Shown piece by piece: positions 6,969 to 8,040 of a DNA stretch of 8,040 bases; the stretch's first letter is position 1; the number at the start of each line of letters is the position of its first letter. Under the pieces are notes generated by a model, which searched no databases, had not been told where the DNA came from, and saw nothing but the letters and a program-made list of their open reading frames with translations. Made by a program: the position numbers and the translations under genes. The DNA is from Myxococcota bacterium. GTDB taxonomy: Bacteria > Myxococcota_C > UBA6777. The DNA lies in NCBI GenBank assembly GCA_963169055.1, contig CAUJFU010000189.1, positions 1 through 8,040 of the forward strand. Reading direction: 5' to 3'.

Positions 6969-8040
6969 GTGAGTTCTTCGCAACGCGACCCACACACCTT
7001 TGCAGGCAACCGACCGCACGAAGATGATCATCTCCTCGGGATGGAACTCGGCAGTTACCGCCTTGTCGAACGCCTCGGAGAAGGCGCTTCGGCTGTCGTT
7101 TATCGCGCTGAACACGTTCGGCTCGGCATCCCCTACGCCATCAAGATCCTCCACCCCATCATCGCCTCCCGACAAGGTATGCGTGAACGCTTCCTGCGCG
7201 AAGCACAAGCCGCTGGTTCCCTCCGACACGAAAACGTCGTCTTTATCGCCGACTTTGCCATCGACACCAAAATCGGCCCCTACATGGTCATGGAGTACCT
7301 CGAAGGCGAAACCCTCCAAGCCGTCCTCGAACGCGATGGCGCTCTCCCCATCGAACGCGCACGCAATATCGCCAAACAGATCTGCAAAGCCCTCGCTGTC
7401 GCCCACGATACCGGCATCATCCACCGCGATCTCAAACCAGAAAATATCTTCCTCCTCAACCGAAAAGGCGGTGAAACCGTCAAAATCCTCGACTTTGGCA
7501 TCGCTCGCCTCGCACAACACACCCACAACCTCACGGGCGCTGGCAACATCGTTGGCACTCCCCTCTACATGTCCCCCGAACAATGCCGTGGCGATGGCGA
7601 ACTCTCCAAATCCACCGATATCTACTCTTTCGGCGTCATGCTCTTCCAGATGCTCATGGGATACACACCCTTCCAAGGCGATCACCCCCAAAAACTCTTG
7701 ATCGATCACTTCCTTGTCCCCGCACCTCCTCTCCCTTCCTCCTTCCCCGAACCTTTGCGCAAGCTCCAAGCCGAACTCCTCGCCAAAACACCCGAAGAAC
7801 GACCTTCCGATATGGAAACCGTCTGGCGTCGCCTCGCCGAGGCCCTCGTCTTGACCGCACCCAACGCCAAAGAACCTCACTCTCCCTACGACGACGGCGG
7901 CGATGACGATCACACCGACCTGACCGCCGCTTTTGAGGCCGTCCCCGACCCCAGCGCTCCCACCGTCTCCCTGCGCGAAACCAATCCCAACGACTTCTCC
8001 CGTCTCACGGGACGCTCCCTCGAACGTGAAGAAACTGACT
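6969..8040 (+). CDS. Ser/Thr protein kinase, N-terminal part (3' end outside window)
   Basis: The open frame codes for 357 residues up to the window end with no stop. The kinase domain covers ~30-295: glycine loop GEGASAVVY (37-45), catalytic lysine in YAIK (K59), helix C glutamate E78 (FLREAQAAG), HRDLKPEN (152-159), DFG (175-177), GTPLYMSPE (196-204). All catalytic residues are present, so it should be active. After the domain comes an acidic stretch (DDGGDDDHTD, ~308-317), probably the start of a linker. Any membrane segment or sensor domain lies outside the window. The start is uncertain. GTG at 6969 is the only start codon after the in-frame stop at 6837-6839 apart from the internal ATG at 7041, and it adds HLLGMELGSYRLVERLG, a lead-in typical of such kinases, so I prefer it; its RBS is weak. 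The gene is divergent from the PEGA kinase and uses C-ending codons almost throughout. Confidence 0.93.
   Translation, partial: MSSSQRDPHTFAGNRPHEDDHLLGMELGSYRLVERLGEGASAVVYRAEHVRLGIPYAIKILHPIIASRQGMRERFLREAQAAGSLRHENVVFIADFAIDTKIGPYMVMEYLEGETLQAVLERDGALPIERARNIAKQICKALAVAHDTGIIHRDLKPENIFLLNRKGGETVKILDFGIARLAQHTHNLTGAGNIVGTPLYMSPEQCRGDGELSKSTDIYSFGVMLFQMLMGYTPFQGDHPQKLLIDHFLVPAPPLPSSFPEPLRKLQAELLAKTPEERPSDMETVWRRLAEALVLTAPNAKEPHSPYDDGGDDDHTDLTAAFEAVPDPSAPTVSLRETNPNDFSRLTGRSLEREETD

Noticed and set aside
7000-7701. 233-codon plus-strand frame overlapping the second kinase
   Set aside because: It is a Ser/Pro/Lys-rich shadow in another frame of the kinase gene with no domain resemblance.
6729-7913. 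394-codon open frame on the minus strand
   Set aside because: It lies antisense to the second kinase gene, whose plus-strand frame carries every kinase motif. The minus-strand product is low-complexity (Gly/Asp/Phe/Val-rich) and is produced by the C-ending codons of the real gene.

Overview
The window looks like chromosomal DNA of a deltaproteobacterial-type bacterium (Myxococcota, Bradymonadota or a relative). Three things point that way: two Hanks-type Ser/Thr kinases side by side (one with a PEGA tail), a DUF1844 protein, and a ClpB-type disaggregase in one neighbourhood, in DNA of moderately high GC. The lineage is inferred from gene content, not shown.

Layout. (a) 1-695, + strand: the 3' end of a DUF3987 (primase/helicase-associated, often phage or plasmid borne) gene with an alanine-rich tail. 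(b) 696-924: non-coding, with a dense cluster of nested and alternative stem-loops at about 754-879 that looks like a structured RNA. (c) 925-6550, - strand, read right to left: a membrane-anchored Ser/Thr kinase with a C-terminal PEGA domain, a short unknown protein starting 22 bp after the kinase stop, a DUF1844 protein, and a large ClpB-like AAA+ ATPase. The last gene ends close to the structured element. (d) 6551-6968: a G-poor intergenic region with a credible promoter facing right and a weaker one facing left. (e) 6969-8040, + strand: a second Ser/Thr kinase, divergent from the first and cut by the window end.

How the parts may work together. The four minus-strand genes could be one transcription unit linking a kinase that has an envelope-side PEGA domain to a ClpB-type unfoldase. 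The ClpB-like protein is unusual. Its first ATPase ring has Pro-Asp where the Walker B Asp-Glu should be and has lost one of the paired arginine-finger residues, while the second ring is intact. An S/G/T-rich tandem-repeat linker of about 85 residues separates its N domain from ring 1. This suggests a specialised paralogue rather than the housekeeping disaggregase; a kinase-controlled chaperone is a hypothesis only.

At DNA level the window is a mosaic of strand composition. G/C skew flips inside clpB (about 2690) and inside the first kinase gene (about 5270), with a matching change between CTC/GTC and TTG/GTG codon styles.
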